Assembly: GCA_030144725.1 (NCBI GenBank)
Contig: JASKMD010000010.1
Coordinates: forward strand, 2,486,347-2,550,346
Origin: Haematococcus lacustris
Taxonomy: Eukaryota; Chlorophyta; Chlorophyceae; Chlamydomonadales; Haematococcaceae
Direction of reading: 5' to 3'
Length of the DNA stretch: 64,000 nucleotides
Shown piece by piece: positions 9,585-22,046 of the stretch. The position numbers and the translations under genes were made by a program. The notes below the pieces were generated by a model, which saw nothing but the letters and a program-made list of their open reading frames with translations, was not told the DNA's origin and searched no databases. Positions within the stretch are counted from its first letter, which is position 1. Each line of letters starts with the position of its first letter.

Positions 9585-11886
9585 GCCAGTGAACTCGGCC
9601 GCATCACTGGGCTGAGCTATGGAAGCGGGCTGGCTCCTGATGCTGCTCAAGGGGTTGGGTTCAAAGCTAACCGGGACAGAGTAGGTAGAGTGGTTGTTGT
9701 TGTTGTCGTTGTGTTGCTGATGTCAAGAATGGTATAAGGTGGCACATATTGCGCTGAGCTGAGAAAGTAGAGCGCATCAGGGGTGTTGACCTGGCTCTTG
9801 CTCGTAATGGTGGAGTATGGAGCATAGGTCGTCCAGGCGCCTAGCCAACAACAGCAATGGCTCCAATGGTGCTTGGCACATATGCTCAATGGAGCTGCTC
9901 AGGATCCGACTGCATGGGTTCCGAACGAAATTGCATGTAATTCTGCATCACTGATAGGGATACAGCATGGTTGATATATTCGTTCAGATATATCTACTGT
10001 CATACAGGTAGTACAGAGCTGCGGAGCGGACGTGCAGGCCTGGCGGGTCCAATGGCCGGGGTGACCCCTGCCGAGGCGTCAGGCTCTCCTCATGCATGGC
10101 CTTCCTCATCTCCCGCACTGCTCCCAAGTAGGCTGTAAAGCATTACCAGCTCTACACCTTCTCATCGTAGTTCTCAAAACCTAAATAATATATGGTTTGA
10201 GGTCATGTGCGGGAATGCGCACAACAGTGTGGAGCTACCATCATCAGCACCTGTCTTGATGCCATGCGATGGCGCTTCGTGCTAGTGCTCTGTGCTTGCT
10301 GGTGTTGCGTTAGAGCGCATGCCCTGCAACAAACTGTGTATACGTGCGTGCAATTCATTCAGGCTTTAGGCAACCACAGCACGACATTACTTTTAGTCGA
10401 GAACGACCTCGACTGCGGTGTGGACGGAGTAAACGCCACTATTGCCGCGCACGCGGGTTTTCTAGTATCACGGAATGTTACAGTCCAAAGCAGCGGTGTG
10501 GGGCCTGGACTCCTACAGCATGCTTTCTACCCGGCCATTATTTGGCGGTACCAAACAGCTGATTTCAGGCAAGATCAATCCAATCCTTAGGCCATCAGGG
10601 TTCAGGGACACAAGTGCAGTGCATGGATGTCAATGGTATCACTGACAGTGGCAGACCAGCCGCAGTCAGAGACAGCTGCTACAGACATGTTGTTCTATGT
10701 AAAATGAGCAATGTTTGTCTGCTATAGCTATCAACAGACTGTGCCCGCTTAAAATGGCTTTATGTTGTCGTGTTCATGCACTCAGGCTGGCGGCTGGTAC
10801 GACCCTGACATTTTATGGCCTGCTCATCAAGAACAGCAGAAACCTATGTCCTGACCTGGTGCAACAGTCGCCAGATGGTACCATCGTTATGTCCAACTGC
10901 ATCAAGCACAACTGTGAGTGCCAGCAGCAGCAGCGACACCTTTGTTTGTAGCAAGCCAAGTGTAGAGCCGGCAGTGTACATAGAGCAGCGGCTTCACTCC
11001 TGGTGTTGGTTTGCAGTGGCAGATTGGCTGACAGCGCATGCAGCCTGACGCTCCACCACCGACCTGAGTGGCATCATCACTAGTGTGCATGAAAGCCTCT
11101 GCTTGACTGGCAGCAACCAGGTTGTACGCCACCCAGCTCGTCCTTCACCACTATCATACAGTGTGCCCGTATCTACGACTCTGCATCCATATCCAAACTA
11201 GGTTACTCCTCTTTCTTAATGCACGCCCAACTGCATCTTCCCTTGTCTCTTTCATATTATGACTGCCATGTGCTTAGAACTGAAAGGTCTGTGTTCACTT
11301 CTATTACAGTGTTTCCTTCACAGTACTAGCCTCCGGCCACACCTGCCTTCACACCTATTACCAACCATGCTCTATTAGCATACAGCAAATGCTGAGCGAC
11401 ATGGTGACTGTCATTGTGAAAGTCACCGCCACACCATCTTGTCAAATGCTTGTCACAGCATAAGCCAGCACACTGCCACAGGGCCACTGAATGACTGACG
11501 AAGGCAGTAATGACTAACCCTACATGCTGTGACCCTTGCCACTGCCACGACCACGAGTCAGGTCCAGCCCTGGTCACCAGCTGTGCACCCTCCCTGGCCA
11601 CTGCTGCCACACACGCAGATGCGGGCGTCCCGCCCAGCGCGGCCAAGTCCCTGACCACCCAGCCACGGCCGCCCTGGGCCCCACGAGCCAGCAACAGCGT
11701 GGCCCTGCTGCCATTGGGGGCCTGCCGGCAAGGGCCCCCTCCCGCTTTGTGCTGGGCCGCAGCATATGAAATGGTGGATCTGGTGACCGAGGTGGTGGTC
11801 CCAGGCGGTTCAGCAGCAGTGAGGGTGGGTGGAAGGGGGGTGGGCTGGGGACTATGTCACAGGTGATGGAGGGGGCTGGACCTTAA

Positions 11887-11888
<2 letters not shown>

Positions 11889-11954
<66 letters not shown>

Positions 11955-11956
11955 CC
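11889..11956. repeat. (CCTG)n microsatellite, copy A
   Basis: An uninterrupted CCTG tetranucleotide run in an intron of the kinase gene. The matching run in copy B is longer (39907-39990). Confidence 0.95.
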
Positions 11957-13973
11957 CACCCATCCCACCCTGCCTGACTGCCTCCCTACTCCTGCTTGAT
12001 TGTGCAGCTACAAGTCATGCGGACAACACTTGTAATGGAGGAGCCCATCAGCAGCACCTGCTTGGCCCAGATCTACGCCCGCAACACCAGCTGTGTGGAC
12101 TCTCTCAGCTCCAGCCTACTGGCGCAGGAAGCTCGCAGCCCCAAGGGATGGCTGGACCAAGCACTGGACACCAGCCGGCAGGTGAGATGACACATGAGGT
12201 CAGCAGCAGGAGCAGCAGCAGGAGCAGCAAAGGCAGCGGCAGGAGTAGTAGACCTATCCCACTCCATCACGGGAACCCAGCAAATAACTATATTATAGTT
12301 TGTACAGGGATGAAGACATCTCACTACCAGCAGCCGGTCAGCATTTTCACTATTCTACACCAACACAACTCCCTGCATCCGTCCAAAGCGGCCAGCGGCG
12401 TTGGGCAAAGCAACCTGCACAAAAGACGCTCCAAGGGACTCTAGCAGGCAAAAATTACAGACAACTCAGGCAGGAGCAAGTATGGGCAGCAAGGGCGGCA
12501 ACGGCAGCAGGAGAAGCAGTGCCAACAATATTGTTTTGCCTCGTCATTGCCAGCTGTTGTGATTCTAGCTATAAGTGGCTGTAGTAGCTGCTGCAGTGCA
12601 CCCTGTATAGCCTGTACAGTATACATTCTTATGTGTTGTACTTCAGCAACAGGTATGTAGCTTTCCACCATCAGTGATGGGCTCCTTAACACGCCTCTTA
12701 TTTGCAGCGTCAATGGATATGATACATACAACATGGGTCCCATCACCCATGGCCACGTTTGTCCATGCGCCCATGCAGGCACTGTTGGACGCAGGCAGCG
12801 ACCCCTCCGGCCCACCACTCAGCTCGAAGGGCAAGAATGTTGTGACGGCAGTGGGGGCAGGTGTAGGAGGTGAGCTGCAATCAGTGGTGGTGGCAGTGAG
12901 CATGCACTGCAAGCAAGCTTGTGTGAGGCAGGCAGGCAGGCACAAGTGTATCTCACGTTGTGCCCCATCCCCCTTGTGAGCAACCCCTGCATTTGTTATG
13001 TGAGGAGAGTGTGCCGTGATGAAGTGGATGGATGGGTTTGGGCTTGACTCAACGAGCAATGTGCTCAGGAGTTAGCAATGATCACATTGATTTTGTGAGA
13101 CTAGGCCATCATTGTGATGTGATGTCGGGCATTGCATGGAGCTGTGGGGATGGGGCTGGGCAGGGTGGCACAGTTCCTTGGCTCAACAGTAGGTGCTCTG
13201 CCCAGCCCTGGCCCTACGCAGCGCATGCGCCATTGTGCTCATGCCCTTTGCTTGTGCGTCATGGCACAATTTCCTGCTCTGCAAGTCAGTTGTGGATGAT
13301 CCTATACCAGGCTAGGCGGGTGCTCACCCTGGCCCTCAACACAGCAGCATCCTGATATGCTGTGGGCTGTAGGTGACACTTGCCTGACTGCCGCTTAGCA
13401 TTCACCTGCATTGGTGCGCCACGACCTTGCTAAGGTGAACGCCCCCTCCACCTTCATAGTATAACAGGTTGCCTAGACACTGCACACCCCCTACAAGTGC
13501 CGGTGTGTGCCCTGCCTGCATGCTGCTGCACAGTGGGCATTGGAGCGCCCCTTCTGGCATTGGTGGTGCTCTTGGCCTTCAGGAGGAGCTGTTTGCCGCC
13601 TCCACTGAGTCGCCAGCTCCTCGATTGGAAGCAGTGGCTTAACAGGGACAAGTCTGCACAACTGCAGATATGCCCAACGGCAACTGGCAGCACCACTGAT
13701 GGCTACCAGGAAACTAAACTAACCGTTCAAGAGCGGGACCCCGCGTGCGGACTGCATCCAGCTGGACAACCAATGGCGGCCAGTTGGCGTGAAGAGCACC
13801 CGTTACACGGCAGTCAGAGACAAGACAGCGCGCATTCAGCGCCCGCCCTAGCCCTGTCTCTTGACGCGGTTCAAAGCTCGTCACCTATAAGCGCCAGCGC
13901 CGCTGGTCTCGGTCGGCAGGCCGCGTCTGAGGGCGCCACCAGCGTGAGTCCAAGCTTTTAGCTGCAAGCTGGC

Positions 13974-14215
13974 TCAGGATCACAGGCTGAGTCAGAGTCA
14001 CAATCACAGTCCATGCTGGCTGGTTCCGGGTCGTCATCAGTTGCCGGGGGGGGCTGCACAGCTGGAGGTGTGGGGGCGTTGGGGCCACCCTGGGTGGGTT
14101 GGTCAACCAGGCAGGTGGGGAAAATGCGTAGAACAGAATGGAAGGCAATGACAGCAAGCTGGGAGTGAAACTGCACCCTCTGCTGGAGGTGTGCCATGAG
14201 CTTTCGTTCCGTCAC
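13974..14215 (-). pseudogene. Fanzor N-terminal fragment, copy A
   Basis: The minus-strand frame from 14215 contains [18 protein letters not shown], then [19 protein letters not shown] and an Asp-rich tract ([15 protein letters not shown]). It aligns with the second exon of the Fanzor at 55.9-55.6 kb ([44 protein letters not shown]). No RuvC motif follows. It sits in an intron region of the kinase gene on the opposite strand, so it is a transposon relic. Upstream minisatellite units (GTGGGCACAAAAGCC) at 14516-14620 recall the repeats in the Fanzor first intron. Confidence 0.6.
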
Positions 14216-15904
14216 TGAAGGCTCTCAAGGCTCCCTCCGGTCCGGCTCTTATTAAGGAGCAGGGGCCTAATAAGACCCAGCTGCACCGGCTGTGGTCAGT
14301 CGCAATCGGTTCCTCAAGGCTCAAGGAACTGCTGGTGCTTGGAGGCGATTGTGCACAACAGTGAGGCACATGGGACATATTGCACGTAGCGTGTAGAACA
14401 CCTCGGTGCGTGAGGCCCTGAGGGGATGTCATGTGCGTGTCTGCTGCTGGTATTTTGCTTACTAGGATACTGCTCAATGGACACTGGAACACGGATGGGA
14501 TGCGGGTGGCAGTGTGGACACAAAAGCAGTGTGGGCACAAAAGCCTGGGAGCTAAGGAGGGTGGGCACAAAAGCCTGGCACAGTGGGCACAAAGGCAGTG
14601 TGGGCACAAAAGCCTGGGAGCAAAGGAGAGTAATTTGCAAATGGTTGATAAGTACTGACATTGAAAATCTGACAATGGTACCAGGCATTCATTTCAACGC
14701 CCAGCGTCGCATGTGCATGCACTGGCTTGCAGGATCGGTCCCTTCCTGGGGTCAGGCATGGCTGGCAACGTGTACCAGGCTACTTACCAGGGGCAGCAGG
14801 TGAGGGCAGGTCAGCTGTGAGAGGCAGCAGATGAGACGAGCCAGGTTTGGAGGGCAGCAGGAGAGGGCAAACAGTGAGGCCAAGCCAGCTATGGGCACGA
14901 AAGTTGGATCTCACCAGCAAAATGCAACGTCCTCATGTTACTCTAGCGAACACGAACATTGCACGTCGCATGTACACTGTTACACTTCTGTGCGCATGCT
15001 GAGCCGCGAAGTTCACCTTGGCTGTAGGACAGCCATCGGTGAACAATATGCCCTTAGAGTCCTGGGTTATGTTTTGTACATACCAATGTTTCGCACATGA
15101 AAAAATGTATGGTATCGACCACCACGGAGTGATGAAGTTGGAGGTAGCATTAATGTATATGGCCGTGGCGTGGGTCCCTGCCCTTCCTTGGCCTCAGATC
15201 GCCATCAAGATGTTTCTGCCAGGAGCAGACCTGCGCAGCTTCAGCCAGGAGATCAGCATCCTAGGCCGTACCGCCCACCCAAACATTGTGCGCCTGCTAG
15301 GGGCGTGCTTCCATGCCCGCCAGGTCTCACTGCTGGAGGAGCTGTGCCACGGCAGCCTTGAGGAGTGAGTGCCATGGTTATCCAGCTGTTTGTAGGTTTG
15401 CCTGGCCTGCATTTTAGGTGTGGACCGGGTTGTTCTACTAGATAGAAAAGCTGTACCAGCGGAGTCTGCAGGACTGAGTGTGGGTTTTGCTTGATGTTTG
15501 CTTGACTGCCTTCCAGCTAAAATGAGGTGGTGTGATGACGTCTGATGGTCTTGACACTCACATCACACACAAAGTAAGGTTCACAGGTCTGGTCATTTTC
15601 ACAAAGTAAGGATCCCAGCTACATGAACTATTCATACAGTTTTGCTGCATGGAGCATGGTGCTGTTTACATGCTGAGCTGGCTTGGCATCTGTGGTGCTG
15701 TCATGTCGACTGCAGTGCATGCCGACCACCATGCACCACACAAGGACGGTGCATGTTCAAGTGACGCCAACCCACCACTTCCCACCACTCCATTGTTGTA
15801 CTTCATCCTGGCATAGGCTGCATGTCTGAATGGTGGTGCACAGCCATGACCGCATGGCGCATGGCCCTGGCTCTCTGACTGCAGGCTCATGCACCCTCCC
15901 CGAC

Positions 15905-15940
<36 letters not shown>

Positions 15941-17559
15941 TCTCGCCCCTGCCCTCAGCGATGCCCAAGGATCCACAGGACAGCGCAGAGGCGGCCAGTT
16001 TAGGCACTGCAGCCAACACTGCTGCCAAGCTGCCCCTACTGCAAGGAGCGCTTCCCCTCAGGGCCGTGCTGCATCTGGCAATACAGGTGTGATGTTGGGC
16101 CGCCTGTGAAGTGTGGGTTGGGGTGGCAGGTGTAATTGTGTGTGCGTGTGTTAGGGCAGTTAGGGTAGTTAGGGGACTGTAGCTGTGGCATGATCATGAC
16201 TGTAGCTCAGCATGGCTTTGTGTGTGTGATGTGTGATGAAGGAGTGTGCTAGCATTGGAAAAACAGTGTAATGAGGATGATGGGAGGATCATGTGATGTG
16301 TAGACAACATGACTAACGGGGTTGGCATGGGTCAACATCTCGCCACCTTCCCACTTTGGATTCGTTGTGGCGATAAGCACCAATGGCCAGCTTTCTCACC
16401 GCACTGTTGGAACTGCTTTGTGCACCGCACAAGCACCCTGGCAGAGGTTATGCAGGGCCAGGGTGGTGTTGAGGTAGTGGGCGGCATGGTGGGCTGATCC
16501 ACACTAACCCACCCTCTGGCCGCAGACTGCGCATAGGCATAGGTCAGCTATGCTCTTAGCCAACAATGGTAATGGCCCATGTGGTGTACATTCCGTATGT
16601 CTGAAGACGCTGCTCAATTTCCTACACTTGCCTGCCCTCAGGCTGCAGATTGCACACATGTTTATGGTAGCTGCTCAACCTCTCAAGTCTGACTGGCTTT
16701 CCCGTTGGCTGCAGATTGCTCAGGGCCTGGCTTTCCTGCACCCCACCATCATCCACCGTGACCTAAAGCCAGGTGTGACATGGGGTGACCGGGTTGTGTG
16801 AGACCTGGGTGTGACTCAAGGTAGGCTGCAGGTGTGACACCTGGGTGTGACACATCGCACCTGACAGGCTTGCTTTTGTAACAGCTGTGACCTTGTTCAC
16901 ACTATTCATTGATTCCCATAAATAGCCTTGTTGGTTAGGGGTTCGGTGTGATATCTGGGAGGCAGGGGCTGGGTCGCAGTACTACGGTGTAGACAACATC
17001 CAGTGTCCAGCAATGCTGCAGCCGCATAGCACCAGGCTATGAAGGCATGTCTACACCTGCGTTGCCTCTTGCCTGCTTTGCCAGTCTGCCTAGCATTGCA
17101 CTTTTACCCACCACCCACTTACACACGCATGTTATTGAGCCAACCACAACCAAGCCACCACAGATGGAGGACCAGGACCTTATCCTTACCATCAAGGCCA
17201 TCCCAACCAGATCTTCACCTGATGTGTGTGTGTAGAGGGTGAGGGTATGTGAGGCTAAGGGTATGGGTTGGGGTAATTACAGTGACACACTTACCGGTAT
17301 TGCTGCAACACATGCACACTCATGGACATTATGTACGAATCTGAGCGTAATACATGGACAAGGGCATAAAGGGACTCAAGGCCTATTAGTAGACATATCT
17401 CTCTCCTTTTTGTTGCAATTATAAGAACCTCTCTCTAAAGAAATAAAGAGATATTAAGACGTGATCATGCCATGCTTATGATTTGCTGCATATGCGCTTA
17501 CCTGCACCATGACATAAATCTCCAGTGTGGAAGCACACCTGGCTGGCTGCAGGCTGTAC

Positions 17560-17625
17560 TAACCCTGGCTGTACTAACCCTAACCCTGGCTGTACTAACT
17601 CTAACCCTAACCCTAACCTGGCTGC
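17560..17625. repeat. TTAGGG-like (CCCTAA) intronic tract, copy A
   Basis: Short CTAACCCTAACCCTGGC blocks directly precede the GNVLLL exon. Related GGGGTA and GGGTCA hexamer runs follow that exon at 17885-17950. They resemble vertebrate-type telomere repeats but are short and interstitial. Copy B lacks the 17560 block but has TTAGGG/CCCTAA tracts at 45590-45672. Confidence 0.75.
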
Positions 17626-18420
17626 ATGCAGGCAACGTGCTGCTGCTAAGAGACCCCGCAGCCGCTGCCCTGCTGCCAGGCCCAGGCACCCACACCAGCT
17701 CCCTGGATGGGTCAGAGCGCGGGCCAGCCCCCCCTGCCCTGCAGCAGCAGCAGCAGCATGTGGGCGCCGCCTCAGGGTCTGCTAACAACCTCCAGGGCTC
17801 GTGCAGCAGACAGGCTGACGGGGCGGCAGAGCAGGAAGCCAGCCTGCTGCAGTTGCGAGTCAAGCTGTAGGGTGAGGGAAATGGATAGGGGTAGGGGTAG
17901 GGGTAGGGGTAGGGGTAGGGTCAGGGTCAGGGTCAGGGTCAGGGTCAGGGTTCCCTCACCCTGCACCTTTCCCACCCTTCCCACGTTTCCCACCCTTGCC
18001 CACCCTGAACCTTTCCCTGGCCCTCACCCTTCCCTAAACCCTTACCCCAGCTCATGCAGAATGATGCCACCGTGCCTGTACTGTACTGCACCATCGCCCA
18101 ACGTGCAAATGCTAACTTTACACAGCGCAAGACGAGGTTGGCAGGCTTGACATGTCCTGTGCATGCAGTGAGTGGCTCCGTTCAAAGCATCGGGCATGTG
18201 AGCATCAAACATGGCCATGATCTCACACCGTGCCCAGCGCTGTCCTGCCGCCATTGACGTGCATGGAGGTGCATGGAGTCACCTGGTCCATGTGAGCCCA
18301 TGTGCGCCCTGTTGTGTTGTTTGCCTCCATGCAGACTTTGGCCCGCATGAGAGCAGGTAGGCAGGCTGAAGCAGTCAAAAGCTGTCAGCAGTCAAAAACT
18401 CATGACAATCTCCTGGCTGT

Positions 18421-19868
18421 CGGCAGCAGCAGCGACAGCAGCAGCGGCAGCAGCAGCGGCAGCAGCAGCGGCGGCAGCAGCGGCGGCAGCAGCGGCGGCA
18501 GCAGCGGCGGCAGCAGCGGCGGCAGCAGCGGCGGCAGCAGCGGCAGCAGCGGCGGCAGCAGCGGCGGCAGCAGCGGCGGCAGCAGCGGCAGCAGCGGCGG
18601 CAGCAGCGGCGGCAGCAGCGGCAGCAGCAGCGGCAGCAGCGGCGGCAGCAGCGGCGGCAGCAGCGGCAGCAGCGGCGGCAGCAGCGGCGGCAGCAGCGGC
18701 GGCAGCGGCGGCAGCGGCAGCAGCGGCAGCAGCGGCAGCAGCGGCAGCAGCGGCAGCAGCGGCAGCAGCGGCAGCAGCGGCAGCAGCGGCAGCAGCAGCA
18801 GCAGCAGCGGCAGCAGCGGCAGCAGCGGCAGCAGCGGCAGCAGCGGCAGCAGCAGCGGCAGCAGCAGCGACGGCAGCAGCGGCGGCAGCAGCGGCGGCAG
18901 CAGCGGCGGCAGCAGCGGCGGCAGCAGCGGCGGCAGCAGCGGCAGCAGCGGCGGCAGCAGCGGCGGCAGCAGCGGCAGCAGCGGCGGCAGCAGCGGCGGC
19001 AGCAGCGGCGGCAGCAGCGGCGGCAGCGGCGGCAGCGGCAGCAGCGGCAGCAGCGGCAGCAGCGGCAGCAGCGGCAGCAGCGGCAGCAGCGGCAGCAGCG
19101 GCAGCAGCGGCAGCAGCGGCAGCAGCAGCAGCAGCGGCGGCAGCAGCGGCGGCAGCAGCAGCGGCAGCAGCGGCAGCAGCGGCGGCAGCGGCGGCAGCGG
19201 CAGCAGCGGCAGCAGCGGCAGCAGCGGCAGCAGCGGCAGCAGCGGCAGCAGCGGCAGCAGCGGCAGCAGCGGCAGCAGCGGCAGCAGCGGCAGCAGCAGC
19301 GGCAGCAGCAGCGGCAGCAGCAGCGGCGGCAGCAGCGGCGGCAGCAGCGGCGGCAGCAGCGGCGGCAGCAGCGGCGGCAGCAGCGGCGGCAGCAGCGGCA
19401 GCAGCGGCGGCAGCAGCGGCGGCAGCAGCGGCGGCAGCAGCGGCAGCAGCGGCGGCAGCAGCGGCGGCAGCAGCGGCGGCAGCGGCGGCAGCGGCAGCAG
19501 CGGCAGCAGCGGCAGCAGCGGCAGCAGCGGCAGCAGCGGCAGCAGCGGCAGCAGCGGCAGCAGCGGCAGCAGCGGCAGCAGCGGCAGCAGCAGCAGCAGC
19601 GGCAGCAGCGGCAGCAGCGGCAGCAGCGGCAGCAGCGGCAGCAGCGGCGGCAGCGGCGGCAGCGGCAGCAGCGGCAGCAGCGGCAGCAGCGGCAGCAGCG
19701 GCAGCAGCGGCAGCAGCGGCAGCAGCGGCAGCAGCGGCAGCAGCGGCAGCAGCGGCAGCAGCGGCAGCAGCGGCAGCAGCGGCAGCAGCGGCAGCAGCGG
19801 CAGCAGCGGCAGCAGCGGCAGCAGCGGCAGCAGCGGCAGCAGCGGCAGCAGCGGCAGCGGCAGCAGCA
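18421..19868. repeat. (GGCAGCAGC / GGC)n array, copy A, about 1.45 kb
   Basis: Units of GGCAGCAGC and GGCGGCAGCAGC, with GGCGGCAGCGGCGGC boundaries at about 18702, 19019, 19182, 19478 and 19646. Alternate boundaries are about 460-480 bases apart, indicating a higher-order repeat. Five of the six frames stay open across it (poly-Ser/Gly, poly-Ala, Leu/Pro, Arg/Cys), so none is evidence of a gene. It lies in the intron after the DFG exon. Confidence 0.97.
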
Positions 19869-20879
19869 CATGGCATAGGTCATGCGAGCCCTAGCCACCA
19901 GTCAAAGGTTCATCATCGAGGTGTCGAGGGTAGTTCAGGCATATGAGATGCTGGCTTGGTGTGGAGAGAGGTTTGCACCTTGCGTGGACATGGCCTGTGT
20001 GGTGTGGAATGGGTGGCAGTGAGGGTGGCAGCAGTGTGGTGCGGTTATCACTGCCACTGTGCCTGCTGCCTGCTCCTTGTGCCTGTTCAAGAGGTATGCT
20101 CCTGCCTGCTGCCTCCTCCTGCTGCTGCTGCCTGATGCCTGCTGCCTGTTCTAAAAGCCTGCTGCTGTTGCCTGATGCCTGCTGCCTCCTCCTGCTGCTG
20201 CTGCCTGCTGCCTGCTGCCCTGTGTGTCTCCGCGCCTGCAGCCATCACCATGCAGACCAACAATCCTCAGTGCGGCACCATCCCTTGTGAGTTACCCCAG
20301 CAGCGAGTCTCTTACCAGCAGATGTCCTGCTGATGCTCACGCCCTTGGGTATTCCAGACACAGCCATCACAATCCATTCTACACACATTCACCCCCACAC
20401 CACAATATTCACACGTGCACCCTCACGGAGCTCACATCACACATTACACCACAGAGGCTGTCAGCTGCACCCTCAGGAGCTGTTGGGGGCTCATAGGAAG
20501 GCAGCAGGGGCAGCAGCGGCCCCAGAAGCACGCCAGATTGCCAGGAGGGATTCAGACCCTTGCGAAAAGGGGCAGCAGGGGAGGTGGGTTTAGACGTTGC
20601 CTCCGGCTTGCCTCAAGGAACAGAGCCTGATGGACATCCAGGGGTGGGTCCAGAGTAATGGGGTCAGAGTCAGCAGCATTTACAATGGTTGACGTAGCCT
20701 AAGCTGGTGGCTTACAGCAGCCCGCAGTGCCTTGACTCAGCCTGCAGCATGTTATCATCATGGGTAACCAGCTTAGGTCATATCGTGTCTGGTCGTGTGC
20801 CACACAGACATGAGCCCTGAGTGCTTCATGAAGGCTAGTGCCACGGGCCTCTCGCACAAATGCGAGTAAGTGGTGGTCC

Positions 20880-20994
20880 CCAACCCAACCCAACCCAACC
20901 CAACCCAACCCAACCCAACCCAACCCAACCCAACCCAACCCAACCCAACCCAACCCAACCCAACCCAACCCAACCCAACCCAACCCAACCCAAC
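20880..20994. repeat. (CCAAC)n microsatellite, copy A
   Basis: A perfect 5-bp repeat in the intron between the YMSPE and YSFGV kinase exons. The copy B equivalent (51815-51987) is about 60 bases longer. Confidence 0.97.
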
Positions 20995-22046
20995 CTGCAG
21001 TGCAGATGCTGACAGGGACGTTGTCCGGGTGGCTCAGCTGCTGCCCACCACCCTTCCTTAAAGCTTTAAGTCATGAACTTGAGCTATGTCAGTCTGCACT
21101 GTAAATCACGCAACTTGGCAAACGAAGAAGAAAAACATCTGCTGTGCACGCCACCTTGTGCATGCAGCATGTATTCGTTTGGGGTGTGCCTGTGGGAGAT
21201 GCTCCATGGCAGACGCCCCTGGGCAGGTTTCAGCGCCGCTGAGATCATGTTCGCTGTGGCGGTCAAGCAGCAGCTTCTGCCCCTTTCCCTGCCACCCACC
21301 ATGTGAGGCCAAGGCGAGGGGAGCAGGCATGAGAGGTAGCCTGCCACACCTCCCCTTCTCCCTGGTGCAAGGCCGTGCTGCTGCCACTGACCCTAACCGG
21401 TACACGTGCTGCTGCCACTAACCCTAACCCACTGCCACTGCCGCTGCCCCTTAACTGCTACAACATACTCCCTACTCATACGACAGTGCGCACTAGCCTC
21501 TCACCTTTGCCTGGCTCCTAACCCTGACCCTGGCCCCTTTGACTGCCCCTGCCACAGCCACTGACCTTGCCGCCACTCCTCTCCCCAGGTGCCCGCCCCA
21601 GCTAGCCCGCTTGGTAATGCTGTGCATGGACCACGACCCCATCCGGCGACCCTCCGCTCTTGAGGCGGTACGGGAGCTGGCCCTGCTGCAGCAACGCCTC
21701 TTCCCTGTGCTCCCTCCTCCAGCCCTCACAGCAACCTCAAGCAGCCAAGGCAGCGGCTCAGAGCCCAACAACAGCAACAACGGCACCTCCGCCTGAGTGG
21801 CAGGGACATGTGCAGGCTGTGTATGGCGGCTCAGGCCCTGCCAGTCATGAGCCCAACATCAAGAGCAACATCAACAGCAGCAACAACGGCACCTCCGCAA
21901 GAGGCGGCGGCACGTGTGCCCGTGTCGCACAAGCTGCTGAGACCCTGACATTCACGGCTGGCTGAGTGTGGATGGCCGAGCAGGCTTGGTACAATGTAGA
22001 GTAGATTACCTTGCGGGGCAGGGACGCAGGCGAGGGGCAGATGCTG

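Larger units (their letters stand above)
10264..21796 (+). pseudogene. Receptor-like TKL kinase, copy A (disrupted)
   Basis: Exons parallel copy B: signal-peptide exon from 10264 ([20 protein letters not shown]), ectodomain exon from 10786, TM exon near 13497 ([17 protein letters not shown]), glycine loop 14733-14799 ([17 protein letters not shown]), IAIK to subdomain V 15198-15364, poly-Gln linker exon 15895-16086, HRDLKP exon 16715-16772, GNVLLL exon from 17632, activation-loop exon 20240-20284, YMSPE exon 20808-20865, YSFGV exon 21168-21302, last exon 21589-21796. Two lesions hit the same region. The GNVLLL exon reads CTGTAGGGTGAG where copy B has CTGTCAGGTGAG, creating a stop at 17868-17870 at the splice junction. 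The DFG exon at 18335 lacks five bases, so DFGLAR is lost. A functional kinase from this copy is unlikely. Confidence 0.75.
4811..22046 (+). repeat. Segmental duplication, copy A
   Basis: Order and sequence match copy B (about 30003-53012) in the same orientation, with long identical stretches. Paired landmarks include 6215/31102, 8010/32901, 9423/34324, 10264/38189, 14733/43698, 16715/45874, 20808/51743 and 21589/52536. Homology ends on the left at the gag/LINE junction and on the right at about 22046, exactly where a Fanzor transposon end begins. Copy A alone has the 343-bp MITE and the long CAG/CGG array. It lacks the 3020-bp and 1506-bp transposons, about 1 kb near 42 kb, and most of the 33-bp array. 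Confidence 0.92.

Noticed and set aside
18302..19946. Six very long open frames (about 490-530 codons each)
   Set aside because: They are overlapping readings of one CAG/CGG microsatellite; poly-Ser/Gly, poly-Ala, Leu/Pro and Arg/Cys in different frames cannot all be genes, and the locus is an intron.
20699..21104. Gly-Trp-Val-Gly-Leu and Pro-Asn-Pro-Thr-Gln repeat proteins
   Set aside because: Translations of the (CCAAC)n microsatellite between two kinase exons.
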